Shown: positions 48,663-59,459 of the stretch, in pieces | Layout of the letters: each line of letters starts with the position of its first letter | Numbering within the stretch: the stretch's first letter is position 1 | Source: Rhizomys pruinosus | Taxonomy: Eukaryota > Chordata > Mammalia > Rodentia > Spalacidae | Reading direction: 5' to 3' | Assembly: GCA_009823505.1 (NCBI GenBank) | Contig: VZQC01007129.1 | Coordinates: forward strand, 116,669-180,668 | Length of the DNA stretch: 64,000 bases | Notes under the pieces: generated by a model | The model's input: only the letters and a program-made list of their open reading frames with translations | Database searches by the model: none | What the model was told of the DNA's origin: nothing | Position numbers and translations under genes: made by a program

Positions 48663-48838
48663 TTTTTTTTTTTTTTTTTTTTTTTTTGGTACTTTTCGAG
48701 ACAAGGGTCGCCCCGGTACCCCAGGCTGTCCTGGAACTTATCTTGTAGAGACCAGGCGGCCTCTGAACTCACAACAATCTGCTGCCTCTGCCTCCCCAAG
48801 TGCTGGATTACAAAGGGCGTGCACAACTGCTCCCAGGT
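48663..48838 (-). repeat. B1 SINE, antisense, indel-rich
   Basis: The order of B1 blocks is intact, but single-base insertions and losses are unusually many ('gacaagggtcgccccggtac', 'tgtagagaccaggcggcct'). Compare the clean copies at 23.2 and 44.6 kb. Confidence 0.88.
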
Positions 48839-49600
48839 CTTTATGTTTTTAAAACCAACTGGGTAGATTTTTGTAAACATATCAAGGTGCTGCTCATGAA
48901 TCTGCCTGCTTCTCACAGCTACTGACAGGCCATTACTACTACTGGGTCATTAAAGACAAAGTTGGTCACCTTCCCAGATAAGCCTGATGGAGTCTGGATC
49001 CAGAGTCTAGTGCTGGTGGTGAGAGGTGAAAAATGGCCCTGGCTGATGCATCACAAAAATATCCTAACCTGCCTTTTTCCTCATCAGAGGCTCAGAATAG
49101 GCTTCTCCTCTTCCTTTCATCGAAAAAAAAACACAGTTCCAATCCCTATTTAGCCTTTCCACACCTTCTCTCCTGAGAAAACATCTACACATCTCCCAAT
49201 AGAGGGACAAATAAGCCCTGCCATCTCAAACACTCACATTTATCTTGCCCATATCCCTCTAATGGCTCCAATATGAATATGCCTGATGAATCCTTTTACT
49301 CAAAAACAATTTCACTCACACAAAGCCCACGCCCACTGACTCAGATGGGATTGGGATAGGTCAGGGACCTTAAGCACCAGAGGCTTAGCAACGACTGTGT
49401 GCATGCACACACGTTTTGGCCAGAGCTGTGAGTCCCTTGGGGAACTGCCCGATGCCAGGACTATTTTAAAACGGAGACAGCACCAGGTATTTTTTTCTAA
49501 CCCCATGTTATTTACTTCAGGTAGAATAATTACCAACAGTCACATACACATGTGTAATTTTCTGCATGTGGGATTACCAACACGCACAACATGCTTTTCT

Positions 49601-49748
49601 TTGTTTTTTTTTTTTTTTTTTTTTTTTTTTTGTCTTTTTGAGGGACAGGGGCTCCCGTTAGTCTCCAGCCTGACCTGAGCCACAAAGAACTGGTCTGCCT
49701 TGTCCCCCAAGGACGGGACGGATTAAGGTGTGTGCCACCCACCGGTCC
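49601..49748 (-). repeat. B1 SINE, antisense, indel-rich
   Basis: A T run then 'gtctttttgagggacagggg', 'gacctgagccacaaagaact' and 'gtgtgccacccaccgg'. Several insertions and one loss of about 20 bases against other copies. Confidence 0.8.
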
Positions 49749-50099
49749 CCAAGGGCAAAAACCCGCTCACCCAATGTCCCTAGTGCAGTTTACCTCCAGA
49801 TACTGAGAAAACCTTCCTACCTCTCCACTTTATAGGAAAAAGAAAATTCATGCTGGTAATGAAATCATTCCCTAACTGTAAAATAGAGCCAACTGTTATG
49901 TGGGTAATTTCTATATAAAAAAGGTATAATTACCCTTTTTTAATTGACTGTATGCATAGGAACCGTGAAAGGATACTATCTCTATTCTAGAGCCAAATTC
50001 AATAGTAAGTCTTTATTCTGTGTAATTTAAGCAAAGTATATTAAGTACAGGACAGCTCTGACTCAGGCCATGAATTATTTCTGCCTAGGAAGATGTTGG

Positions 50100-50960
50100 C
50101 TAGGGGATTCAAACACCCCTAAATTGATAAAGGCCTTTGCCTATAAGTGGGATTATGCAGGAGAAAAGCCAGTAGGTCCCCTGTTGATGAAGACCTGGCC
50201 TGTGCAGCATGAAAATGTTGAAGACGACATTTACTAACCCATACATGTGCCTGTGGAATAGCCAGAGAGAGTTACCAAGAGGCCGACTAAAGGCAATACA
50301 GGCAAAATATTGCCCTCCCTGAGACAAGCAAGGACTCTCCAACAGTATCAGCTACACCCAACTACCTGGAGATACTATGCAACAGTGGCAGCGCAAGTGT
50401 CTATATATATCCCAAATCTAATTTGGCTATTGAGCTCTCTCCTTGGATGAAATAACTCACATGCGATGCCACAAACTATGTCCTCTAGTGGTTAGAGATA
50501 TTAAAAGCCACAATAAGAACTTGTCACCCCGTTATAGAGAACCACACACAGTTTTGTGGATTAGCATACCATCCAAGTCCTGTTGTCTATGTCACAGATT
50601 AGCTTGACATAATCATTATACTGCTTAAATGCCTGTACATCCAATTGCTTGTGCTTTGTTTGAGTGACTAAAAAGGGTATCACATGGAGAAGCTGTAACC
50701 CATGAAGGCAAACAACCGAAAGCACTAGAGTTTCCCAAAATGACAACTCCAAAAAAGTAGACTGTTTTCCTTCTCCACCACTTTGTGCCCTTTCCAAAGC
50801 CCAGTACCAAATTGTAGGAAGAGGAGGCTGGTAGAATTTAAGGGCTGCAGAGAGATAGGGGTGAATCATGGAGACTCAGCATATAGTCTGACTCCTAACT
50901 TGATCAACATGCCTTGGCATACAAGCTTCTCCAATTGGACTATTGGACCTTGGGTTGTTC
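50100..50960 (+). mobile_element. L1 3' region fragment, sense
   Basis: Parallels 51300-52000 block by block: 'ggaatagccagagagagtt', 'gcctgtacatccaattgc' and 'gactgttttccttctccac'. It lacks the polypurine tract and the terminal A tail. It lies in the provirus interior, opposite to proviral transcription. Confidence 0.7.
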
Positions 50961-51299
50961 AAAAATTTTTGACATGAGATACTTGCAAGACATGCACCAA
51001 TTACCTCATGATATGGCACAAACTGAGTTAAATCAATGGTATCCTGCAAAAACAACTTGTGTTATATGATTGTAGAATCCCTTAAAATAAGTAATTAAAA
51101 AAACAAAAAACCAAAAACAAAAACAAAAACTGCCCCCACCCAAACAAAAGCCAGTTCAGGAATTCATTTCCAGGCCTGAATCTGGTCCATAGAGGTCCTC
51201 AAAAAGTAGATAATCCAAAGCAAGCAAGTCACTAACATCCTTTTTGAAAGCAAACACAACCCAAAAATGTCATCTTAAGAAAATAGGAATCAAGTATAC

Positions 51300-52255
51300 A
51301 TATGAGTCTCTGGAATACCAGAGAGTGTTACCAAAGGCCACTAAACCAATAAATAGCAAATAACTAGGTCTCCTTGAGTCACAAGAATTCCTCCATCAGC
51401 ACCAGCTATACCTCACCTCCCTAAATACTGTTGCAGCAGTGCAGCCATATGCACTATATATCCAATCTAATTGGCTATGAGCTCTTCCTTGGAGGAATAA
51501 CCATGGTGGATGCCAGCAAGTCTTACGATCGCTCTAAGGTTAGGAGATGTTATAAGCCACGTAAAAGAACCCTGTACATATTAACAGAAAAAAAACATAA
51601 AATTCATGATTTACATACCAAGTCCACAACATCTGTCTATACCAAAGTAACCTACCATCAACAATTAGTTTACTGATTATAAAATACCTATATATCTAAT
51701 TGCTGTGCTTCTTAGTAGGATCGAAGGGTTATTCTGGAAAAAACCTGCCAACTCATGAAAGGAAACAGCCAGAATTGACCAGAGTCCAAGAAAAACAGCT
51801 CCAACGAAAGTAGACTGTTTTACTTCTATCCCCTGTGCCTTCTCCTAAGCCTAGGAAACAATCCGTGGAAGAAAGGGAGTGTGTAGAATGTAAGGGCTGT
51901 GATTGGGGTGAATGTGAAACTACAGCAAAATCTGGGGACACTCATTTGATCAACTTGATTGAACATACAAGCCCCCCCCCTGCTGGGATGGTGGAACATG
52001 GGCTGTGTGGGTGTGGGCACAGCTGCTTGCAAATTGGTTTTCATGTTTTTTACTTTTCATATCTGTTACTTAATGTTAAAAAATAAAAAAATCTGATAGA
52101 AGATACAGGAATTTATGGCAGAATGCATGATCTGGGATGGGGTAGGGGTGGGGGTGTGGGTGGGCAGGAGAAAGGGAAATATGCCGGAACTGATTTGGAA
52201 AATGATGTATGAACATACACAAAGCATTAATAAACCGTGGGAAAATAAAAAAAAA
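51300..52255 (+). mobile_element. L1 3' region with poly(A) end, sense
   Basis: Ends with the L1 polypurine tract (about 52136-52175), 'tatgccggaactgatttgg', 'acacaaagcattaataaa' and an A tail. It extends the homology seen at 10184-10802 further upstream and has extra single-base indels compared with that copy. Confidence 0.85.
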
Positions 52256-53050
52256 AACAGAGCTGAAAGCATTAAAATGTTTGTATTTATTGACATGGAA
52301 ACTTTGGCAAAATGTTGAGAAAGAAAGGGTGTAGAAGAGATTATAAATTTTGATGTTTTATGTATGTTATAAAATACTAATCCAGTACATTTCAAGCATA
52401 TGAGAATAACTCTGAAAAAAATTCTGTGTGTAAAACAAACCTACACTTTGCATCAATTTCTAAGCATCTGGAAGGACATCCCTAAATTATTAAGAATTTT
52501 ATCTTCAAGTAATGGAACTATATAAGGAATTCATGCCTTTGTTCACTTAGGTTTATCTTCTACTTTTTCTGCAATGAACATGGATTACTTGCACAAATAA
52601 AAATGTCAAAATAAAAAAAAAGAAAATAGAATCCTTAAACAGTCAACTCAGAGGTTAATTTCTATAAAAATTACCGTCTGTTGTGAAACATTTGATAGAC
52701 TCAGAGATAATAAATTTAGAGATGTCTGTAGTATCCAAATTTTAGGCCTTTAAATGTATTTTTAAATATCAATTTTTAAAGTTTGCACGTACTTATCTAT
52801 CTAGTCTGGCATTTCAAAATGAGTGACTCTGTGCACATAAAAACTTGAAGTGGCCACTTTGTTTGACAGAACCAACATGAGACAATTATAATGACCAAAC
52901 AACAACACACAAACATTTAGACACGTGCTTAGACACACAGAAGTTGCTAAGGAAGTCACCAGAAGTGACTAATGAAGTCACCAGAGCAGCTACCTTCCCT
53001 GAAGGATAAACAGCGTTATTCTGGGGAGTTGGAATTGGAGAAGGGAAGGG
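52256..53050 (-). other. Proviral 5' interior (gag region), decayed
   Basis: Lies downstream of the gag start relic on the minus strand. Stops are frequent in all frames and no gag motif was seen. It contains the local near-repeat 'gaagtcaccagaagtgac' and 'gaagtcaccagagcagc' (52952-52990). Confidence 0.5.
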
Positions 53051-53074
53051 TTAGGAAGAAGCAGTCTGTCCCAT
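53051..53074 (-). pseudogene. Relic of gag start codon region
   Basis: An ATG at 53074-53072 opens Met-Gly-Gln-Thr, the N-myristoylation start typical of gammaretroviral Gag matrix. A TAA follows at codon 8 (53053-53051). It lies about 380 bases after the primer binding site, a usual gammaretroviral leader length. Gag forms the virus core; nothing usable remains. Confidence 0.65.
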
Positions 53075-53400
53075 AACGTCCGTAAAACTCTGATAACCAC
53101 AGAGAACAATCAACACAAGACACAAAACAGACAAACCAACACTCAAAGATATAGAAAAATCCAAGCGCTTGGTTTTGGCTGGGCAGTCACCTCATCTGCT
53201 TCTGCACTGAAAAACTTTTTCTGTTGGGCAGGCACCTCATCTGCCCCCCTCCCCCCTCCCCCATTAGAAACGTCTTTCTGAGCCTTTTGGCTTGACCCAC
53301 CACTGAGTCCACCATAGGTAACTATAGCCGCCATTTCTGCTACCTCAAGGTCTTTGAAACAAAGAGCACAGAGAAGACAAAAGACAAGACAAGACTGAGA

Positions 53401-53410
53401 CACTTACCTG
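53401..53410 (-). promoter_or_regulatory. Probable retroviral 5' splice donor
   Basis: The minus strand reads 'cagGTAAGTg', a near-perfect splice donor, with the GT at 53407-53406. It sits in the leader between the primer binding site and the gag start relic. Confidence 0.6.
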
Positions 53411-53453
53411 CCGGTACTAGACTCTTCAGATCAGGGTCCTGAGGGTCTGGGGG

Positions 53454-53471
53454 ATCCCGGACAAGCCCCCA
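53454..53471 (-). other. Primer binding site, tRNA-Pro type
   Basis: The minus strand reads 'tgggggcttgtccgggat', two bases after the CA that closes the 5' LTR. This is the tRNA-Pro primer binding site used by murine-leukaemia-type gammaretroviruses, with about one mismatch to that class as I remember it. Confidence 0.88.
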
Positions 53472-53473
53472 TA

Positions 53474-53998
53474 TGTTATGGCCAGATCACTGGGACCCCC
53501 AAAAGACCACCAGGACACACGGCTCCAATGTAAATGCAGAGTCTTTTTAATTCAAGCTGAGCTTGGACTGCCACCCTCCTGACAGCAGGCTGGGAAAAGT
53601 GGTCCTGAAGCTCAGGGGGGAGGGTCTTTTAAAAGGAAAATCTGCAAACAGGGAATTTTCCAGTTTTGGCATTTTGTTACTGATTCATAGGGACTGAGGA
53701 AGCATGATTTTTAGACTGATAGGTCAGGGCCACCTGGCAGCTTTGGTGGCACCATGGGGGGGGGGAGGATTTTACTCACTGAGTACATCCTGGCGGAAAG
53801 GGGCAAACATGTTTAACTTCAGTCTTTCCCTGTTAGTTATTTTCATCAAACAACCTTTGGTCCTTCCCTGTTTGCTATTGAGATATTCTGTGGTTTCTCC
53901 TGAAATCTGAGGATGGGGCCTGTTTCTCAGATGGTGTGTTTCCACAAAATGGAAAAATGGAGTCTATCTTGTTCCCTTATAACTGGTCCCTCTTTACA
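53474..53998 (-). repeat. 5' LTR of provirus, complete (525 bp)
   Basis: On the minus strand it starts TG ('tgtaaagagggaccag') and ends CA ('ggccataaca'). It holds a TATA-like 'ttttaaaagaccc' (near 53625) and a polyadenylation-signal-like 'aattaaaaag' (near 53545), giving a U3-R-U5 layout with a short U5. The adjacent GTAC at 53999-54002 matches the other end of the provirus. Confidence 0.9.
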
Positions 53999-54002
53999 GT
54001 AC

Positions 54003-55014
54003 TCTTGGGGATTAATGTGGAGTAGGGAGATTTGACATTAATAAAGTTTGTTGTAAACAGAGACTGTGATGAGATCAACTAAAGAAGAGGTACCTGGTGT
54101 CATGTGATGTGAGTTAAGGAATTTCAAGTGCCCAGGCTGGGTAAGCAGGGCATGTCTCAGGACTACATGCTTCACCTAACATGCAGGAGATGATAAGGTT
54201 TTTAAGCAGGAGAATAGTAGAAGAAGGACAAGTAATGCACAGTTCCTATGGCAGGGTGGAGGGGACTGAGCAGCTCTGAGGAATGGAGACTCAGTAAAGG
54301 TAGAATGGGAAGGATCCTCACCCTGAGGCTAGAGGCATAAGTAACAACCTCCTATCAAGGACCTTGAATTGTCTTTATTATAACTTAGAGAAAGCTTTGA
54401 AAGTAGGTGACTCAGGGAGCAGGGTAGAATATATACAATAAAAATTCATTCTCCAAAGAGACCTTTCAGACTAGAGGTGGAAAAGAATTCATGGTGTGTG
54501 TGTGTGTGTGTGTCTATGTATGTGTGTATACTTAAGGCTTTCTCAGACTCTGCAAATGACAAGTGGCTTAATAGTCTCCATAACTTGATAATAATGTTTA
54601 CAATCCCAAACTCCGTGCTAAGGAGCCACCTGTGCAACATGCATGATGTGTATTTCAGTTCCTCATCATCATATGATGTGGCCTAATTCTCATGACCGTG
54701 GCTCACTCATCACTCTCTTACAGGAAACATCTCTAGTCTGAAGTGTTTGCTCTCCTACTTGTTTCAGTGATTTTTTAAGTCAAAATTTTTATAAGAAAAT
54801 TAAAGTAACAGTAAATATCCTTTCCAGGCCACTCTCTTAGCACATAAAGAGACATATGGTTAAATGTATAGGTGCAGAAAGCTTATGTATAGCTAGAAAC
54901 TAATCACGTTATAAATGTACTTTTATAACCTGCTTTATAAAATCAATATGTAAGCAGCGTATTTCCTTGTCAACGAGGCACACAACAGCTATGCTATGAG
55001 GAGTGACTAAAAAT
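54003..55014. other. Host flank, no gene seen; GT microsatellite
   Basis: Unique-looking sequence beyond the provirus, with a (GT) run at 54493-54530. No gene or other repeat was recognised. Confidence 0.5.
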
Positions 55015-55405
55015 CCATTTTTTCAATGTATGTTTTATTGAATTTTTGTACATTTCATGTGTCTTATTTAGACTCCCTCCCCATTTCTACCTCCCCGTAG
55101 ACGTGCCCGCACCAGATTTTCTGCATTCTGTAATAGATGTTAAGGGCTCAAGTTCATGTCACCATATGTTTGTTCCTCCAGGTGAGTTCACCCACTGGAG
55201 CCTGGTCAATTTATCTAGTTTCATTCCCTTGAAGAAGATCAACTAACTCTTTCATTCAGCAGCAGTCAGCTGCCAATAGTTCCTCAGCTAAAGTTGGGGG
55301 TTCATGCCCATTTCCCCAGTTCTATGCTGGGATTTTTCTGGATTGAGTTTGTATAGTTCTTATGCATGTTGACACCATTATTGTTCATATGAGTAAGTTT
55401 CTAGA
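55015..55405 (-). mobile_element. Antisense L1 3' UTR, older family
   Basis: 'caatgtatgttttattgaat', 'tgccaatagttcctcagc', 'tctatgctgggatttttc' and 'cttatgcatgttgacacc' match the reversed UTR type at 15.3 and 27.5 kb. Confidence 0.75.
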
Positions 55406-55624
55406 AGCCTAGTAAACTTTATTATTGTGACCACAATTTAATTTTCCTCTGATGGGCATGCTTTATAAATGATTAATATGAATACATTTGCACATCAGTC
55501 TTTTGTCATTTTTCTGATTATTTCCTCAGGTTAAATTTCAAATGAAATTTCTAGGTCATTTAATATATACACTCAAATTTGAATATATTTGTGAATTATC
55601 TGTCTTTCAAGAAAGTTGAAAAAT

Positions 55625-55768
55625 AAAAGCTGGGCATGGTGGTGTAAGGCTTTAATCTCAACACTGGGAGGCAGAACAGACAGATCTCTGTGTAATTAAG
55701 GTCTGCTTGGTCTACATAATGAGGTGCAGGCCAGCTTGGGCTACAGAGAGACCCTGTTTCAAAAAGAA
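55625..55768 (+). repeat. B1 SINE, sense, diverged
   Basis: 'gctgggcatggtggtgtaag' through 'gagaccctgtttcaaaaag' with many substitutions. Confidence 0.85.
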
Positions 55769-56301
55769 GTTGAGACAATTTAATTGCATCTTGATATAAT
55801 TTTGAATATAATATCAATTATTCCATGTCTTTGCTAAGAAGGTTGATTAGATTATGTTTATTGAGATTATATTATTTTTGGTCTTTCAGACAGATTACAG
55901 ATGATATGTTTTTGGTATTGTCATTTGCATATTTTATTTTCAATTGGATGTCATTATTCTTAACATCTCTATATCACATTTTGGTGAATTTACTTTCAGG
56001 ACTTTATCTAAAATGCTCAAAGATCCTTAAATTATTTCAGAGATTAATATAATATGTCCATTGCAGTCATCCTTTATATTAGGTGAAAATAAAACAAATT
56101 GTTGGCATTAAAAGCAATAAATATTTTGTTATATCTCTCTTTGATGTTGTTAAACAGAACTCTGTTTTTCTTGACTAAATATTTCACAATTTTTATTAAA
56201 AAATGAATAATTTTTATTTTTAGAATAGCAATGGGTTTAGATAATTCATCTATAAAATACAGAGTGGATTCACATGCCTGCTATCCATATCATGGTACAA
56301 T
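55769..56301. other. No feature recognised
   Basis: AT-rich sequence between two B1 copies. Confidence 0.4.
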
Positions 56302-56454
56302 TTTTTGGGGGGTCTTTTTGAGTCAGGGTCTCCCTTTTAGACCCAGCTGGCCTGGAGCTCACTATATAGAACAGGCTGGCCTTGAACTCACAGAGATCCA
56401 CCTGCCTCTGCCTCCCAAGTGCTGGGATTACGGGCATGCTCCACTAGGCCTGGC
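56302..56454 (-). repeat. B1 SINE, antisense, with TSD
   Basis: 'gtctttttgagtcagggtct' to 'gctccactaggcctggc'. Direct repeat 'atggtacaa' on both sides. Confidence 0.93.
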
Positions 56455-56539
56455 ATGGTACAAGTTTTTACATTTTAATTTTAAGCATTTGAGCAGGCAC
56501 CAGATGATGGACTCACAGTGAAGGACATTTGGCTACAGA

Positions 56540-57230
56540 AACTTGACTAGATAGGCCTTAACATGTATGACAAAATGCATGAAATCCTGTGGTCAGGCTA
56601 TAAGGAGGTTCAGATCAGGACGTGATCTAAATATGATAAATGTACTATGAGAAATGCACAAAAATATAATAAAATTATACATTGATAATTTCTTTTGAGA
56701 ATGCCATACATACATTGGTATAGTATTTACACCATTTACATCCTCCCTCTCCCTATCCAACTGTGTCCCTCCCACTTCCTCTCAAATTCATAACCTCTTT
56801 AATTGAGCATATATGGTGTACACATACAGAGCGTATTCATATATAGTGCATTTAGATACATACATATGTAACGTATTTAGAGCTGCCCATGTGGGCCTGA
56901 AAAATCTTATCTGGGAGCTTAGACATTGGGCAAAACTTATTCTTCCTCTTTCAGAAGCCATTGATTCCCTATTGTTCTTCAACTAGGGGTAGAATTTTAT
57001 GAAATTTCCCCAATTTAGTCACCTATGTTGCTGCTATTTCATGGGTTCAGCTTTTCTATCATGCATAGAAGACACTGTAACAGTGAGCATATTGGTCCTC
57101 CGGGTCTGAACGTCTTTTTGCCCCCTCTTTCAAGATTTTTCTTGAGCGTTAGGGGTAGAAGTGACATTATAGATTTGTAAATAGGGGCTGAGCAGCACAT
57201 GTTCTCTTCATTTTGACCAGTTTTAGAACT
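56540..57230. mobile_element. Two old L1 3' ends facing each other
   Basis: 56540-56690 is a sense L1 3' end ('tgacaaaatgcatgaaatcc', 'aatgcacaaaaatataataa'), like that at 61.6 kb. 56690-57230 is antisense L1 3' UTR ('tcttcaactaggggtaga', 'acgtctttttgccccctc'). The two are joined tail to tail, either as separate insertions or through an inversion. Confidence 0.55.
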
Positions 57231-57237
57231 CTCCGGT

Positions 57238-57480
57238 CCAGAGAGATGACTCAGCCAGTGGTTAAGAGCACTGACTGCTCTTGCAGAGGACCCAGGTTCA
57301 ATTCCCAGGACCCGTGGCTAAGAATGGTCTTAGGCCAGGCGTACTGGCACATGCCTTTAATCCCAGCACTTGGGCTCAGGAGACAGAGGCAGGAGGATCT
57401 CTGTGAGTTCAAGGCCAGCCTGGTCTACATAGCAAGCTCCAGGCCAGTTAAAGGGAGACCCTGTCTCAAAAAAAAAAAAG
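57238..57480 (+). repeat. B2-head/B1 composite SINE, sense
   Basis: About 95 bases of B2 head ('ccagagagatgactcagcc' to 'ctaagaatggtctta') run straight into a complete B1 ('ggccaggcgtactggcacat' to 'ctgtctcaaaaaaaaaaa'). The B2 part stops at nearly the same point as in the composite at 25.3 kb. The 136-codon frame across it is not a gene. Confidence 0.85.
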
Positions 57481-57889
57481 AAAAAATAACTGTGTTATCT
57501 ATTTTTTTAAAAGACATTTCCATTACCAGGTCAATTCTAATTTCAGCCTTCATGTACCTTAATATAATTACTGGTTCTACAGACTTGGTTGTTGATATGT
57601 TTGGTTATCAATATTTCTGTTAACTAACACTGACTGGCAAATATTATGTCCTAAGATGAAAGAAGCACCCAAAAGTGATATAGTTTAAAAAGGAATATAG
57701 TTTAGAACGATACTGAACTTCCCTTAATTGACTGTGTTAATTTGAACAATAAAGGAATAACTAACTTTGCCTAATTTTCTCCCTTATTTTTGAAAATGGC
57801 CTACTTGTATATAATGAAATAGGATCATATCTACTCCCCTTTAACAACTTTGTGTCTTTGTAAGCCACTAATGTCCAGTTAGTGTGTTT
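57481..57889. other. No feature recognised
   Basis: AT-rich unique-looking sequence. Confidence 0.4.
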
Positions 57890-58329
57890 TTGTCTTCTTT
57901 ATTGTGGGGCCATCTGATGGTCTCACTGCACCTGCAGAGTTAGTGGGGGGATGGGGAGAAGAAGCTGCCAGCAGCTTCTCCTGGGAGCTGAAGCTAAAAC
58001 ACAAAGGTTCAGTGGCTGTGGGAATTCCACCTGCAGCCCAGCCTGGCCTGGCTTACTTGTCTGGACTCAAGATTTAGGCCCAGGCATTGGTCACTGCCCT
58101 CCTATGGGCAAACAAAATCCACCTGTCAGGGATCCACACCCCCAGGTCACACAGACTGGTGGCCAGCTGCAGGCCTCTGTCTAGTCAAAACCAGCTAGCC
58201 AAACCAACACACACTTTCCAGGCTGGTGGTCTGCAGAGTGACCCCTTTCCAGCCAAAACTTGCTAGCTCCAACTGCAAGCCCTGTGTCCAAAGGGCTTAG
58301 TTTATGCATGGGAAAATGACTCTCCAAAT
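57890..58329 (-). mobile_element. Interior of LTR element, antisense, G/C-richer
   Basis: Directly downstream (minus strand) of the LTR at 58330-58620. Markedly richer in G and C than its surroundings and free of long frames. It contains 'ccagctagcc' and 'gctggtggtctgcagag' words hinting at decayed internal repeats, as in the element at 27.0-27.4 kb. Confidence 0.5.
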
Positions 58330-58620
58330 GATGGTGAAAAGGAAAGTCCATTTATTAGACGACAACATTCTGTTTCTATACCCAGAGTGACATCATATCT
58401 CAGGGCCTGGTTTAAGACCCCTTGCCTCAGGTTCTGTAAATATCAAGAGTACTTGCTCATGCATTTGCTCCCAGGGTGGCCTCCCAGGTTTGCTAATGCA
58501 GGCAAACCCTGCCTAAGGCCAGGTTTCTCTGTAAACAGACAAGCACAAAGGAATCCTCAAGTGCCTTCCTTTTTTCCCTACAGACATCCTCTGGACCAAG
58601 GGAAAACTACCAATGGCCAC
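58330..58620 (-). mobile_element. LTR, antisense (copy 2 of a family present twice)
   Basis: Reverse complement of the LTR at 26738-27030: 'ctatacccagagtgacatc' is the reversed TATA-side block and 'catttattagacgacaac' the reversed polyadenylation-signal side. The two copies are about 31 kb apart in opposite orientation and have diverged clearly. Confidence 0.7.
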
Positions 58621-58669
58621 ACCTTCAAAACAAAATGCTTCTCCCACCTCTACAACTACCATTACCTAT

Positions 58670-59210
58670 TGCTATTGTAGGGGTTAGAGCCTAGAGATCC
58701 CCTGTTCCATTTATGCTTGGATTTCAGCTGGTTTGATCTTGTACATGTCTTGTGTACACAGCCATAGTTGCTATGGGTTCATGAGTTTGATATCCATGTC
58801 AAGTCCAGAAACAATCCTTTTCATCCTATGAGTCTCACATTTGTTCTGCCTCCTCTTCTGCAATTTTCTCTGATCCTTGGTGGTGTGATGGGATCACTAC
58901 AGATGTCTTAATTAGGGCTCAGCTCTCCGTGTCCTGAACTCAGCACTTCAAGCAGCTATGTATTTGCCCACTGTTTGTTGCCCAGTGCAAAAAGAAACCT
59001 CTCTGAACAAGGTTGAGAGCATCTCAGGGCTATGGATTTAACATAAATATTTCAATGACAATTTGACAGCACGACGGAATCCAGGTTTTCCTGTCATTAG
59101 TGCCTTTAATGTGCTATCATCTCACCTTACAATGGGAAATTTGTTATAACAAATGAATCAATATTGATATGCAATAGTATGTTATACAGTATGTTGTAGG
59201 GTTTACTCTT
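58670..59210 (-). mobile_element. Antisense L1 3' UTR
   Basis: 'tgctatgggttcatgagttt', 'cctcctcttctgcaatttt' and 'gggctcagctctccgtgtcc' are antisense L1 3' UTR landmarks of an older rodent family. Confidence 0.65.
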
Positions 59211-59459
59211 TTTGTTTTGTACTCCCTGGTCTCTGGAAACTAGTACCTACCATAGCTGCTTCATATAAAGGATTTTTATAACCCCAAAGCCTCCTGGTCT
59301 CTGTGTGCATCTGCCCTCCCGTTACATTGTGCACACACGCGGCAACCATTGCTTTGTAAAAATTTTCTACAATTTTGTGTTTTCCAGAACTCACAGAGCT
59401 GGTATCAGAATTATGTAGCTTGTATAGATTGGTTTCTTTGACTAAGCAGCAGCACACAC

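Larger units (their letters stand above)
43312..53998 (-). mobile_element. Defective gammaretrovirus-like provirus (ERV1 type)
   Basis: A minus-strand endogenous provirus of 10.7 kb including later insertions. From its 5' end it has an LTR (53998-53474), a tRNA-Pro-type primer binding site (53471-53454), a splice donor (53407), a gag start relic (53074), a long interior, a polypurine tract (43952-43940) and a 3' LTR (43939-43312). The host tetranucleotide GTAC stands at both outer ends (43308-43311 and 53999-54002), the 4-bp duplication size of gammaretroviral integrase. By eye the LTRs differ at about 5-7% of sites, so the insertion is old. The interior holds no intact gag, pol or env; it may be a VL30-like nonautonomous element or a fully decayed provirus. 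It has since received at least one B1 and one B2 at 44.6-45.0 kb, two B1s, and L1 3' UTR segments at 50-52 kb. It cannot encode virus. Confidence 0.88.

Noticed and set aside
53143..53403. 86-codon minus-strand open frame in the proviral leader
   Set aside because: It lies between the splice donor and the gag start relic, resembles no retroviral protein that I know, and is better explained as untranslated leader.
57213..57623. 136-codon open frame
   Set aside because: It runs through a B2-head/B1 composite; the peptide is the usual B1 translation.
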